Below the pieces are notes generated by a model. That model was not told the DNA's origin and did not search any database. It saw only the letters and a list, made by a program, of their open reading frames with translations. From positions 62,001 through 126,000 of the forward strand of contig JACPDL010000003.1 of the NCBI GenBank assembly GCA_016184005.1: a DNA stretch of 64,000 bases, written 5' to 3'. The DNA comes from Candidatus Aenigmatarchaeota archaeon (GTDB lineage: Archaea; Aenigmatarchaeota; Aenigmatarchaeia; GW2011-AR5). The position numbers were made by a program, and so were the translations under genes. Positions 1 to 9,456 of this stretch are shown here, piece after piece (position 1 is the stretch's first letter; every line of letters starts with the position of its first letter).

Positions 1-459
1 AATGTAAAAAGGCAGCGTGCCGTAGCCCAGACCGTTCCATATAGTCTCTAAATAAGGCCTTTCCTTGATGCGCAGCGGCCGCGCCGAGTATGCGATTATC
101 ATGAAATCAGAGAATAAGACAAGATAGAAGACTGCCGCCGGTAAAAAAACGTAAGCAACAGCCGCAGGCATGATCATTAGGATTATGCTGGTTGCCAGGG
201 CTGTTCCTTTGGAAACCTTTCCGCTTGCAACAGGAAACCTGTAAATCTGCCTGCTCTTCCTGTCGCTTTCGTAATCGCAGTAATGGTTGAATGTGATGCT
301 TGCCGAGCAGACCATGATGAAAACCGGCACCAACAGCATGTAGGGCAGCGAGAGCGGTGCGTCGATGGCGAGGAACGCAATGAGATAAATTCCAAGCACG
401 AAAATTGACACGTTTGGACGCAGGAGATGGTTTAAGTCGGTGGGGTTCATGATTATCAT
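1..459 (-). CDS. UbiA-family prenyltransferase, truncated by the window edge
   Basis: Manual minus-strand translation (not in ORF track): MNPTDLNHLLRPNVSIFVLGIYLIAF...ITFNHYCDYESDRKSRQ...IIAYSARPLRIKERPYLETIWNGLGYGTLPFYI; NxxxDxxxD and YSxxPxRxKxRP motifs typical of UbiA. Confidence 0.8.
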   Translation of the reverse strand, partial: MIIMNPTDLNHLLRPNVSIFVLGIYLIAFLAIDAPLSLPYMLLVPVFIMVCSASITFNHYCDYESDRKSRQIYRFPVASGKVSKGTALATSIILMIMPAAVAYVFLPAAVFYLVLFSDFMIIAYSARPLRIKERPYLETIWNGLGYGTLPFYI

Positions 460-665
460 TTGATGATACTTAAAGAATATAATTCAAAATAATTAAAGCA
501 AGGATTATCTGAATTTAGCACGATCTTTCGACTCCTTCCATTTTCTTAATTTCTTGTCTGCGCCGAACATGCTTAACCCAATCTTTTCCAGAAGCCCCTT
601 TTTGTCCTTCATTACAAAATTTATTTGGCTGCACATTTCTTAAAGATTTTTCGCCAACTATTCGC

Positions 666-1337
666 ATGATCAGGGCTGTGCTCTTCGATCTCGACAACAC
701 CCTCATAGATTTCATGGGGGCGAAGATGCGCTCATGCGAGGCAGCAATTGACGCGATGGTCGGCGCAGGATTAAAGATGGAGAAGAAGAAAGCCATCGAT
801 ATTCTTTTCGGTCTTTACAACCACTATGGAATAGAGTACAAGCTGATATTCCAGAAATTCCTGTTCAGTGTTATCGGCAAGATGGACATGAAAATACTGG
901 CAGCAGGCATAGTTGCCTACAGAGAGGTGCAGGCTACATACCACAAGCCATATCAAGGTGTTCTGCCATTACTCGCGGTGCTTAGAAAGAAGGGTCTCAA
1001 GCTCGGCATAGTATCTGACGCGCCTGTGCTCAAGGCTTGGCTTCGCCTTACAGAAATGGGCGCTGCAGAATATTTTGATGTTGTTGTCGCATACACAGGA
1101 AAAAGAAAGCCGCACCCTTTGCCGTTTAGAAAAGCCATCAAAGCTTTGGAGGTGAAGCCGGAGGATATTCTGTTTGTCGGCGACGATCCGAGGCGCGATA
1201 CAAAAGGAGCTAAAGCCTTGGGCATGAAAACAGCGCTTGCGAAATATGGTCTCCAAGATAAGTTCAGAAAATATGTTAATAAATACAAAGCAGATTACGA
1301 GCTGGCGAGATTCAAAGATCTGTTAGAAATAGTTTGA
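666..1337 (+). CDS. HAD-superfamily hydrolase
   Basis: MIRAVLFDLDNTLIDF motif I; GIVSDA motif II; KPHPLPF...FVGDDPRRDTKGA motifs III/IV. Confidence 0.9.
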   Translation: MIRAVLFDLDNTLIDFMGAKMRSCEAAIDAMVGAGLKMEKKKAIDILFGLYNHYGIEYKLIFQKFLFSVIGKMDMKILAAGIVAYREVQATYHKPYQGVLPLLAVLRKKGLKLGIVSDAPVLKAWLRLTEMGAAEYFDVVVAYTGKRKPHPLPFRKAIKALEVKPEDILFVGDDPRRDTKGAKALGMKTALAKYGLQDKFRKYVNKYKADYELARFKDLLEIV

Positions 1338-1464
1338 TAGCTGTGCAGCAAAATAGTTCAGCTTATTCCAAGAATCCCGCTTATTGCATCCAGATCTGAT
1401 AAGATGTTGTTTTTTGTATATATAACGCTTCTGTTATCTTAGGGCTCAGGTCATAGCTTGCTTT

Positions 1465-1728
1465 TCATTTCCCAATGGCCCATGCTTTAAACTTGTCGTA
1501 GGTCGTCGAGCCGCAGATCCATTTCTCAGTTTTCTTGTTGAAGAAGAACGGCACGCCGCCGCAAAAGCCCTTGTCGAGCTGCCGGAGGAGTTTTGCATTC
1601 GCCTCATTGTGCCACACCTCGAGGCGCTGGATTTTTAATGCCGTTTCTTTCTCGAGTCTGTCGATAAGCGGCTCCATTGTCTTGCAGTGCGGGCACTCCG
1701 TGCCGTAGAACTCGAGCAGGTCTGACAT
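1465..1728 (-). CDS. Thioredoxin/glutaredoxin-fold small protein
   Basis: LEFYGTECPHCKTMEPLIDRLE CxxC motif; VPFFFNKKT cis-Pro region. Confidence 0.75.
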   Translation of the reverse strand: MSDLLEFYGTECPHCKTMEPLIDRLEKETALKIQRLEVWHNEANAKLLRQLDKGFCGGVPFFFNKKTEKWICGSTTYDKFKAWAIGK

Positions 1729-1830
1729 ATATTTTATTTGTCAGACTGATAAATAAAGTTTTGCTTAAGATTGTATAGCGATTACCGACAACCAACTTTA
1801 TATTCTCTTTTATGTGTAATCCTTATAGTG

Positions 1831-2043
1831 ATGTATATGTCCAAGGAATTTAATGTAATTATAGAAAAAGGCGAAGACGGCTATTTGATATCAGAAGTAA
1901 TGGAGCTTCCGGGCTGCCATACCCAGGCCAAGACTCTGGACATGCTTATGAAAAGGACACGAGAAGCTATTTCTCTCTATCTAAAAAGCAAGAAAGGCTT
2001 GGAAATAACAAAATTCATAGGCGTGAAAAAGATAAAGGTCTAG
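1831..2043 (+). CDS. hicB: HicB-family antitoxin-like protein
   Basis: FNVIIEKGEDGYLISEVMELPGCHTQAKTLDMLMKRTREAISLYL; start trimmed to ATG 1831, preceded by TATA-like CTTTATATTC at ~1797. Confidence 0.8.
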   Translation: MYMSKEFNVIIEKGEDGYLISEVMELPGCHTQAKTLDMLMKRTREAISLYLKSKKGLEITKFIGVKKIKV

Positions 2044-2133
2044 CCTTATAGTTAAAATCTGAGACTGATGGATGCAATATATCCTAAAACCATAAGATTC
2101 TAATATATATACTAGAGCTACTATCTATATCAT

Positions 2134-2361
2134 ATGGCTAAATTGCCGCTTCTGACAGCCAAGGAATTAAGCAAGGTTCTGGTTGACATGGGCTTCAGGC
2201 CGATAAGGCAAGAAGGAAGCCATATATTCTTTCAACACCCAGATGGGAGAACTACTGTCGTTCCTGATCACTCTGGGGAAGAAATAGACAAAGGCCTTCT
2301 GAACAAGATAATCAAGAAAGATTTGAAAATAACGAGAAAAGAATTTGACAAGTATCTTTAA
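2134..2361 (+). CDS. hicA: HicA/YcfA-like mRNA interferase toxin
   Basis: LSKVLVDMGFRPIRQEGSHIFFQHPDGRTTVVPDHSGEEIDKGLLNKIIKK; HicA dsRBD-like signature. Confidence 0.88.
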   Translation: MAKLPLLTAKELSKVLVDMGFRPIRQEGSHIFFQHPDGRTTVVPDHSGEEIDKGLLNKIIKKDLKITRKEFDKYL

Positions 2362-2384
2362 TTCGCGCATAGCAAAAACTATAT

Positions 2385-2723
2385 TTAGATTATCGGTCTT
2401 CTCAGCGGCCTGCCGTTCTGTATTTCAATTGTTTGCGAGCCGTTCCTTGCAGAAAATCTCCCTCTTCGCGCAATGTGAGTATAAGCCCAGTGGTTTATCT
2501 CGACTCTTATTTCCTTTATCCCTTCAAACCCTGTTCCTTCTCTTTGATAACTCAATTCAATGCCATCCACGTGTTTTGTCTGCCCATACGTGAGCACAAC
2601 TGGCTTTTCTGTCTTGCCTTCGGCTGTTGTCAGTGTGGTTCTGAGCGGGCTCTCTACAAGACTACGAAGCTCGCCTTCCGCAAGAACAAGAAGATAATCA
2701 GCCCCGTCAAATTCGGCTATCAT
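2385..2723 (-). CDS. Hypothetical protein
   Basis: Intact 112-aa ORF filling the gap convergent with hicA. Confidence 0.5.
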   Translation of the reverse strand: MIAEFDGADYLLVLAEGELRSLVESPLRTTLTTAEGKTEKPVVLTYGQTKHVDGIELSYQREGTGFEGIKEIRVEINHWAYTHIARRGRFSARNGSQTIEIQNGRPLRRPII

Positions 2724-2827
2724 AAAAAATAATAAACCGCAAATGTATATAACTATTCATAGCGTTTCTTTCTGTGATTTTTGCGTAATTGAAAAACTAT
2801 ATATCCCGCTTCGGCGATATTCTACTC

Positions 2828-3907
2828 ATGCTCAAAGTGGTGAAGAATTTCTCCGTGTCCTACATGCAGGTTCTTGACGAGAACGGAAAGATAGACGCGA
2901 AGCTGATGCCGCAACTCAGCAACGAGGACATACAGAAGATGTATGAAGCAATGGTTCTTGGCAGAATGTTTGACGAGACCATGCTGAAGCTGCAGCGCGA
3001 AGGGCGGATAGGCACTTACGCACCTGCCATCGGACAGGAAGCAACCCAGACAGGCTTCGCATATGCAATGCAGCCAAGCGACTGGTTCTTCCCGATGTAC
3101 AGGGATGTCTCATCTTACATCTTTCGTGGCATGCCTCTTGAAAACCTTGTGCTCTATTGGTCAGGCGACGGAAGGGGAATGCACATCCCAGAAGGGCAGA
3201 ATAATTTCCCTGTTGCAATCCCTGTAAGCACCCAGATAGCACATGCCGTGGGCGCAGCTATGGCTGCAAAGATACTGGGCCATAAGATTGCTACGTTGGT
3301 TTGCACAGGCGACGGCGGCACATCAAAAGCAGACTTCCACGAGGCATTGAATTTTGCAGGAGTATTCAGGGCGCCTGTAGTTGCAATCGTCCAGAACAAC
3401 CAGTACGCCATTTCAATGCGGCGGGAAAAACAAACAGCAGCTGAAACAATCGCGCAGAAAGCAATAGCTTACGGCTTCGAAGGCATTCAGGTTGACGGCA
3501 ACGATGTCTTTGCGGTCTACAGGGCAGCAAAGGATGCACTGGAAAAAGCACGCGCAGGCTCAGGACCTACACTCATTGAATGCGTAACATACAGGATAGC
3601 TGACCACACAACAGCCGACGATGCAGCGCGTTACAGGACACAGGAAGAGATTGGTGAATGGATGAAAAAAGACCCCATAGAAAGATTGCGCAAGTACATG
3701 GAATCCAGGGCTTTGTGGAGCCAGTATTATGAGAAACGCGTACGCTTCAAGTTCGAGGAACAGATAAACGATGCTATAAAGAAAGCGGAGAACATGCCGA
3801 AGGCTGAGATAGATGATATCTTCAAGCACATGTACCAGGAAATGACGGAAAATCTTAAGGAGCAGCTTGAAGAACTGAAGAGCTTCCTCAATGCGAAGAA
3901 GTTATAG
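2828..3907 (+). CDS. pdhA: Pyruvate dehydrogenase E1 component alpha subunit
   Basis: GTYAPAIGQEATQTG...FPMYRD...GDGGTSKADFHEALNFAGVFRAPVVAIVQNNQYAIS (ThDP-binding GDG...NN motif). Confidence 0.92.
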   Translation: MLKVVKNFSVSYMQVLDENGKIDAKLMPQLSNEDIQKMYEAMVLGRMFDETMLKLQREGRIGTYAPAIGQEATQTGFAYAMQPSDWFFPMYRDVSSYIFRGMPLENLVLYWSGDGRGMHIPEGQNNFPVAIPVSTQIAHAVGAAMAAKILGHKIATLVCTGDGGTSKADFHEALNFAGVFRAPVVAIVQNNQYAISMRREKQTAAETIAQKAIAYGFEGIQVDGNDVFAVYRAAKDALEKARAGSGPTLIECVTYRIADHTTADDAARYRTQEEIGEWMKKDPIERLRKYMESRALWSQYYEKRVRFKFEEQINDAIKKAENMPKAEIDDIFKHMYQEMTENLKEQLEELKSFLNAKKL

Positions 3908-3984
3908 AAAAATAAGAGAAGGTTTTTGATATTTCTTTTGGGGAATACAAAGACCTTTTCTTTAGGAAAGAAAAGGGATTTGTT

Positions 3985-4950
3985 ATGACTGTAATGAACA
4001 TGGTGCAGGCAATCAACAGCGCGCTTACGCAGGAAATGGAAGCCGACGGAACAGTTGTTGTTCTAGGTGAAGATGTCGGCATTGACGGCGGCGTTTTTCG
4101 CGTGACAGACGGATTGCTGAAAAAGTTCCCGAACAGGGTTATTGATACGCCGCTTGCAGAGCTTGCTATTGCAGGCACTACAGTAGGCATGGCTGTTTAT
4201 GGCTTGAAGCCGGTTGCAGAGATACAGTTTGACGGTTTCAGCCCTCCTATACTGGATCAAATAATATGCCATGCAGGCCGCATCCGATGGAGAACGGGTG
4301 GCAGGTATCATGCGCCGCTTGTAATACGGATCCCTTATGGCGGCGGCATCAAAGCATTGGAACACCACTCTGATTCGCCGGAAGCTTATTTTGTACATAC
4401 GCCCGGAATAAAGGTTGTCATACCTTCAACCCCTTATGAGGCAAAGGGCCTGCTCGCTTCAAGCATCCGCGATCCGGATCCAGTCATATTCCTCGAGCCT
4501 AAGAGAATTTACCGCGCAATAAAGGAAGATGTTCCGGATGAGCCCTACACCATACCGTTGGGTGAGGCAAAAATAGTGCGCGAAGGCGAAGATGTTACTC
4601 TGGTTTCTTACGGCGCTATGACGCGCACATGCAAGCAAGTAATGGAAAAATCCAAGCACAGCATAGAAATCATTGATGTGCGAACGCTTTCACCGCTGGA
4701 TACTAAGACAATCATCGAGTCCGTGAAAAAAACAGGCCGCGCGGTGATCGTGCATGAAGCACCCAGATCATGCGGCTTCGGCGCCGAGCTTGCCGCCGTG
4801 ATCAATGACAGAGACCTGCTGCACCTGAAAGCACCCGTGACGCGCGTCACGGGTTTCGACACAGTAATGCCTCTGCCGAAGCTTGAGGAATACTACATAC
4901 CCAGCGCAGAGCGCATAGAAGCAGGGATCGAGAAGGTCATGGAGTTCTGA
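3985..4950 (+). CDS. pdhB: Pyruvate dehydrogenase E1 component beta subunit
   Basis: GEDVGIDGGVFRVTDGL...FPNRVIDTPLAELAIAGTTVGMA...PSTPYEAKGLL...EPKRIYR. Confidence 0.94.
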   Translation: MTVMNMVQAINSALTQEMEADGTVVVLGEDVGIDGGVFRVTDGLLKKFPNRVIDTPLAELAIAGTTVGMAVYGLKPVAEIQFDGFSPPILDQIICHAGRIRWRTGGRYHAPLVIRIPYGGGIKALEHHSDSPEAYFVHTPGIKVVIPSTPYEAKGLLASSIRDPDPVIFLEPKRIYRAIKEDVPDEPYTIPLGEAKIVREGEDVTLVSYGAMTRTCKQVMEKSKHSIEIIDVRTLSPLDTKTIIESVKKTGRAVIVHEAPRSCGFGAELAAVINDRDLLHLKAPVTRVTGFDTVMPLPKLEEYYIPSAERIEAGIEKVMEF

Positions 4951-4958
4951 TGTAATTG

Positions 4959-5219
4959 CTAAATAGAATTCAGATATTGTCTTATTTCTCCAAGTCTCCA
5001 AGATAGTAGTGAAATATGAATACCGTAGTGTTTTCTTTTTGTACTGATAAAACCTTTCCTAATCAATTCATCTAAGGCGTTCTTCACAATCTTTTTGTCA
5101 TTGGATGGGACATGTCTTATCAGGTTTTCATACGTGGTTTGCTTATTGCCGATATAACGATGTGCAAGAAGGTAGTCAATTATAAAACGCTCTGCTTCTT
5201 TCTGTGTAAATTTTTGCAT
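4959..5219 (-). CDS. Predicted winged-helix DNA-binding protein
   Basis: 86 aa: TYENLIRHVPSNDKKIVKNALDELIRKGFISTKRKHYGIHISL; wHTH-like layout. Confidence 0.55.
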   Translation of the reverse strand: MQKFTQKEAERFIIDYLLAHRYIGNKQTTYENLIRHVPSNDKKIVKNALDELIRKGFISTKRKHYGIHISLLSWRLGEIRQYLNSI

Positions 5220-5235
5220 TATTTAGTTAAATAAT
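5218..5235. promoter_or_regulatory. Palindromic operator candidate between divergent wHTH genes
   Basis: ATTATTTA-GT-TAAATAAT, overlaps start codon of minus-strand gene. Confidence 0.5.
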
Positions 5236-5279
5236 GTTAACTTTAAATATCCGTATTGCCAATTATATTGTTGATTAAA

Positions 5280-5645
5280 ATGGGCTTGGTTCACATATTC
5301 GGAGAAAAACCTGTACCGAAGGTTCTGGATTTCTTTAGGGTTCATTCTTACTGGGATTATTCACTTAAAGATCTGTCGAAAGCTACAAAGATAAGCCACA
5401 GAACTTTGCAGCAGATAATCCCGCAACTTGTTAAGCATGGTTTTCTGAAATACACAAGAACAGAAGGAAAAGCGAAAATGTTTATTTTTAATAAAGAATC
5501 AAAAATAGCCAAAGAACTGCACGAATTTGCTCGAACAATAGATTTTGAGTTTTTATCTACAGACCATAAAAAAAAGCAGCACTCGCCTGAGATTGCCTTT
5601 GATCTTGGGAGAAGCGAAGCTTCTCAGAGATTCCAAAAAGCGTAG
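5280..5645 (+). CDS. Winged-helix transcriptional regulator with hairpin-repeat-encoded C-terminus
   Basis: YWDYSLKDLSKATKISHRTLQQIIPQLVKHGFLKYTRTEGKAKMFIFNKES; last ~13 aa (LGRSEASQRFQKA) encoded by hairpin repeat. Confidence 0.75.
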   Translation: MGLVHIFGEKPVPKVLDFFRVHSYWDYSLKDLSKATKISHRTLQQIIPQLVKHGFLKYTRTEGKAKMFIFNKESKIAKELHEFARTIDFEFLSTDHKKKQHSPEIAFDLGRSEASQRFQKA

Positions 5646-5656
5646 CTTTTTGAGAA
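5604..5656 (+). repeat. ~55-bp hairpin-pair repeat overlapping the 3' end of a CDS
   Basis: CTTGGGAGAAGCGAAGCTTCTCAGAGATTCCAAAAAGCGTAGCTTTTTGAGAATT. Confidence 0.92.
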
Positions 5657-5837
5657 TTTTGAAGATATACAGATTAAGCAGCGGAAAATACATTAGCCAG
5701 TTTCATTGCTTTTTTTCTTTGTAGTTAACTTCCTTGAGGAAATTGTCTATGGGGTTTTTCATTTCAATTTGAATGAAACCTTTTTATCATTGATTTGTGA
5801 AACAAACTAATTGTAACGAACAAGTAAATCAAGAAAT

Positions 5838-6773
5838 TTATTTTCTTGATGTCTGCCTTTGGTAAATTCTTTCCAGCACCTCAGGCTGCAGGAAAAAGTC
5901 CCCCGCTTCTGTAGGTGATAACCTGCCCGGTTTTAGCCTATACTTATCAACGCCTCCGGTTATAGGGGCTTCTATGTAATCTCGCAACGTACCTTCCAAT
6001 CTCAAGTAATGTGGTATTGCTTGGCGAATCTGCTCTTCTGGATTTTCGCTTGGTGTTCCGCTATTTTCTATCCATATCGAAGGCACACCCACGCCCAATA
6101 ACCAATCATGAATCTCGATAAACGCGTTGTAAATAACCCCTTCTTTGCTAAGACTCATTTGTCCAGCTGTGCCCACACCAATTTTCTGGCGATAAGCCCT
6201 TCTAAGAGGAATTTGTTCAAGCGAGCAAGTTACAATAATTTGCAGGTTTGGATACCAAATTCCCATATGTTCATTCAATCTACGTATAGCTTCCCATCTA
6301 TAAGGGCTGTCTTCACAACCCTTTGCTGGACAGGATTGATATGCCCAGCCTGTAACCTGCCATCTGTCCAGGATTACGTCTTGTTTTTGGACAGCCTTTA
6401 TGAGTTTCTCATTTACTATTGTCCTGCCAGCGGCAAACATGTAAGCAAGTGCTGCCTGCCTGTCCTTTTCAAGATCGGGCCCGTCCATGTCAAGCCGTTC
6501 AACGTAATCACGCGCGTTCTTGATAGCATCAAGGTACTGGGGATATTCCTCTTCAAGTTTATCCAAACCTTCAAAACACAGCATTCCAGATCTGTACATC
6601 TCATTTAATTTTGCGGTTGCTGGCCGCAAAGGGTCAAAAGTATTTTCTCTAATCACAACAGCATTCTCGCTTCTTTCGTAAAGCATCTGCACAAAAGTGC
6701 TTTTCCCTGCAAGTGATAAGCCATCAAAAGCTAAAATCGCATGGTCCTGATCAACTTCAGTTGACATGAACAT
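5838..6773 (-). CDS. P-loop kinase, thymidylate-kinase-like
   Basis: ILAFDGLSLAGKSTFVQMLYE Walker A; VILDRWQVTGWAYQS (DRx-like motif). Start trimmed because the longest ORF overlaps divergent pdhC. Confidence 0.65.
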   Translation of the reverse strand: MFMSTEVDQDHAILAFDGLSLAGKSTFVQMLYERSENAVVIRENTFDPLRPATAKLNEMYRSGMLCFEGLDKLEEEYPQYLDAIKNARDYVERLDMDGPDLEKDRQAALAYMFAAGRTIVNEKLIKAVQKQDVILDRWQVTGWAYQSCPAKGCEDSPYRWEAIRRLNEHMGIWYPNLQIIVTCSLEQIPLRRAYRQKIGVGTAGQMSLSKEGVIYNAFIEIHDWLLGVGVPSIWIENSGTPSENPEEQIRQAIPHYLRLEGTLRDYIEAPITGGVDKYRLKPGRLSPTEAGDFFLQPEVLERIYQRQTSRK

Positions 6774-6820
6774 ATCAAAACTGTCAAACTTTATAAGTTT
6801 GATTCTGCAATTTAATCGTA

Positions 6821-8122
6821 ATGCCATACGAATTCAGGTTTCCCGATGTTGGCGAGGGCATAACAGAAGGTGAGATAGTAAAATGGCGCGTGAAGGAAGG
6901 AGATACTGTTAAGGAACATGATGTCATCGCCGAGATAGAAACAGACAAGGCAATAGTCCAGATACCTTCGCCAAAGAGCGGCAAAATAGCAAAACTCCAT
7001 CATCGTGAAGGCGATACCATTCACGTAGGAGAAACGCTCGCGACTATCGCTGAAGAGAATGAGCAGCTTATTTCTTCCACGGAAAAATCCATTGAAATGC
7101 CGAAACAGCAGAAAGGTGTCGCTGTTGTCGGCCAGCTTGAAGAAGCAGCAGATATAGAGCCTGCTGTGAAACAGCCCACGGCTAAGCCAGCCGTAAATGC
7201 AGCAAAGCAGGTTACCGGCAAGATGGCTGAAGTGCTGCCGGCTGTAAGGAGGCTTGCAAGAGAGCTTAATGCCGACATTTCAAGCGTAAAAGGAACAGGG
7301 AAAGACGGACGAATAACAGAGGAAGACGTCAGGCAGTCTTCTCAAGCAGCAGAAAAAAAAAGCGAAGAAGTACAAGAACAGTCTCTTGTCAGGATAGAAA
7401 GAAAATACGATATGTACGGTTATGTTGAGCGTGTGCCGTTGAAAGGCATCAGAAAAGCAACAGCGAAGAACATGGTGAAGTCCATGTTCACAGCGCCGCA
7501 TGTGACACACATGGATGAAGCTGACGTCACAGAACTTTCAGCAATTCGCGAAAAAGAAAAGGCAAAAGCTGAAAAGAGCGGCATAAAACTGACTTTCCTG
7601 CCGTTCGTCGTGAAGGCAGCTGTCGCTGCGCTGAAGGCGCATCCATACATGAACGCAAGCATGGATGATGAGCATGGCGAAATAATACTGAAAAGCTACT
7701 ACAATATCGGCATAGCTATTGACACTACAGACGGCCTGATAGTTCCTGTCATCAAGGAAGCAAGCGAAAAAACAATCCTGGAGATAGCAAAAGAAATACA
7801 AAAATTTTCTGAAGCCGCTAAGGACAGGAAAATAGATCTTGCTGACATGAAAGGAGGCACGTTTACCATAACAAACGTCGGCTCTGTGGGCGGTCTGCAT
7901 GCAACGCCAATAATAAACTGGCCCGAGGCGGCAATAATTGCGACTGGACGCATATACGACAAGGCTGTCGTAGCCGGTAAAAAAATTGTTGCAAGAAAGA
8001 TGATGCCTCTTTCCGTTTCATTTGATCACCGCATAGTCGATGGCGTAGAAGCAGCCAGGTTCACAAACACGCTGAAAGAGCACTTGGAAGATCCTGAATT
8101 GCTGTTGATTGAGGGACGATAA
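6821..8122 (+). CDS. pdhC: Dihydrolipoamide acetyltransferase (PDH E2)
   Basis: Lipoyl domain with IAEIETDKAIVQIPSP; PSBD VLPAVRRLARELNADISSVKGTGKDGRITEEDV; catalytic SFDHRIVDG. Confidence 0.96.
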   Translation: MPYEFRFPDVGEGITEGEIVKWRVKEGDTVKEHDVIAEIETDKAIVQIPSPKSGKIAKLHHREGDTIHVGETLATIAEENEQLISSTEKSIEMPKQQKGVAVVGQLEEAADIEPAVKQPTAKPAVNAAKQVTGKMAEVLPAVRRLARELNADISSVKGTGKDGRITEEDVRQSSQAAEKKSEEVQEQSLVRIERKYDMYGYVERVPLKGIRKATAKNMVKSMFTAPHVTHMDEADVTELSAIREKEKAKAEKSGIKLTFLPFVVKAAVAALKAHPYMNASMDDEHGEIILKSYYNIGIAIDTTDGLIVPVIKEASEKTILEIAKEIQKFSEAAKDRKIDLADMKGGTFTITNVGSVGGLHATPIINWPEAAIIATGRIYDKAVVAGKKIVARKMMPLSVSFDHRIVDGVEAARFTNTLKEHLEDPELLLIEGR

Positions 8123-8228
8123 TAAGTCGAGAACCTAGGTTCTCTTCCTTATCAACCTTCTCTCCTAAATAAATTTATTACAACAAAAATATAGGTTGAG
8201 AACCAAATAAAATATTAGAGAATTTGAT

Positions 8229-9122
8229 ATGTTCGATTACGAGTATTGGGGAAACGAAATCCTGCCGGCAAAGACGAACATGATGCTGGAAGAATTCATG
8301 CTCAGAAGGTCGTCTTTGTATCCTGTTGCATGTGCACGCTTTTTCAGCGTGTCCCGCGACGCCGTGGTGCTTGGTTATGCACAGGACACCGATGCATTGA
8401 AGAAAAGAGATGCCAGCTTTGATGTTGTCCGCCGGCTTACTGGCGGGTCTCATGTGCAGCTGGGGCAAAACATACTTGCTTATTCGTTTTCAGTGCCGCG
8501 CGACGGAAGCTTCAAAAATTATGAAGGCATGCGTGCTTACTATGCGCAGCACGTAGCCGATGCCTTTGAGGATCTCGGCATAGAAAATATCACCGTTGAC
8601 AACAAGGCGTCAACCATAAACGTGGACGGCAGGGTTGTTGCCAGCCATGCAGTCATATGGGGTGTTGAAAGCGCACTCCTTCATGGACTGATTATAGTCT
8701 CACCTTACGACATGGAAAAACTCTCTGGAAGAGTATTCCTTGGGCAAAGAAAGATAGGCGGGAAATGTTATACAGAGCAGGCTGCCATCAAGAACATGCC
8801 GGCTCTTTCCAAGTTCCTTGATGAAAGAAGAAGAAAGATCGCAAACGATCTCATTGCAAATGCCATACTTGCGAGGGTAACGAAAGGAAAACATAGGAAA
8901 ATGAGATTTGACAAAAAAACGCTCGAGGGTTGCCAGACTATTGAAAACAAACATGCAAGCGAAAGATGGGTTGCTGAAAGAAGGCCGCCCTTTGAAGAAG
9001 ATCAAATAGAAGAAATACCAGGCGAGCAGCTTGATGGCAGATTGAAGAAGAACATGGGTTATTGCATGTACCTGCAGGTTAAAGACAAGCACTTCAAGAA
9101 AATGAGCGAGCCAAAAGAATAG
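8229..9122 (+). CDS. Lipoate-protein ligase A family protein
   Basis: VVRRLTGGSHVQLGQNILAYSFSVPRD, SASTI-type core and KIGGKCYTEQ; downstream of E2. Confidence 0.82.
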   Translation: MFDYEYWGNEILPAKTNMMLEEFMLRRSSLYPVACARFFSVSRDAVVLGYAQDTDALKKRDASFDVVRRLTGGSHVQLGQNILAYSFSVPRDGSFKNYEGMRAYYAQHVADAFEDLGIENITVDNKASTINVDGRVVASHAVIWGVESALLHGLIIVSPYDMEKLSGRVFLGQRKIGGKCYTEQAAIKNMPALSKFLDERRRKIANDLIANAILARVTKGKHRKMRFDKKTLEGCQTIENKHASERWVAERRPPFEEDQIEEIPGEQLDGRLKKNMGYCMYLQVKDKHFKKMSEPKE

Positions 9123-9161
9123 GCGCAATGTGTTTTTAAGGTTTGAGTTTATCCTATTTTC

Positions 9162-9434
9162 ATGAAAATGTTCTATCTACAGGAAACACCTTTCGGTGAA
9201 TTTTTCTACGATCCAGAATCACATCAAGGAGTTGCTATTACTGAGGTCGGACCTATGATTATGTGTATGGCTCAAGATTACAATCCTGCAACCTTTCCAA
9301 AGCATAAGGAATGTGAAGTCCCTGATGACACTTTTTTTGATCTTGTAGATGCCGTATCGAGATATACTTCTGGAGAGCGCGATATTCGAGGTATTTTAAG
9401 CCGCTTTCCAAGAACTGACCATTCTTCCAGATGA
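9162..9434 (+). CDS. Hypothetical protein
   Basis: 90-aa ORF MKMFYLQETPFGEFFYDPESHQ... Confidence 0.45.
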   Translation: MKMFYLQETPFGEFFYDPESHQGVAITEVGPMIMCMAQDYNPATFPKHKECEVPDDTFFDLVDAVSRYTSGERDIRGILSRFPRTDHSSR

Positions 9435-9456
9435 ACTAATATCTCATGACCTGATT

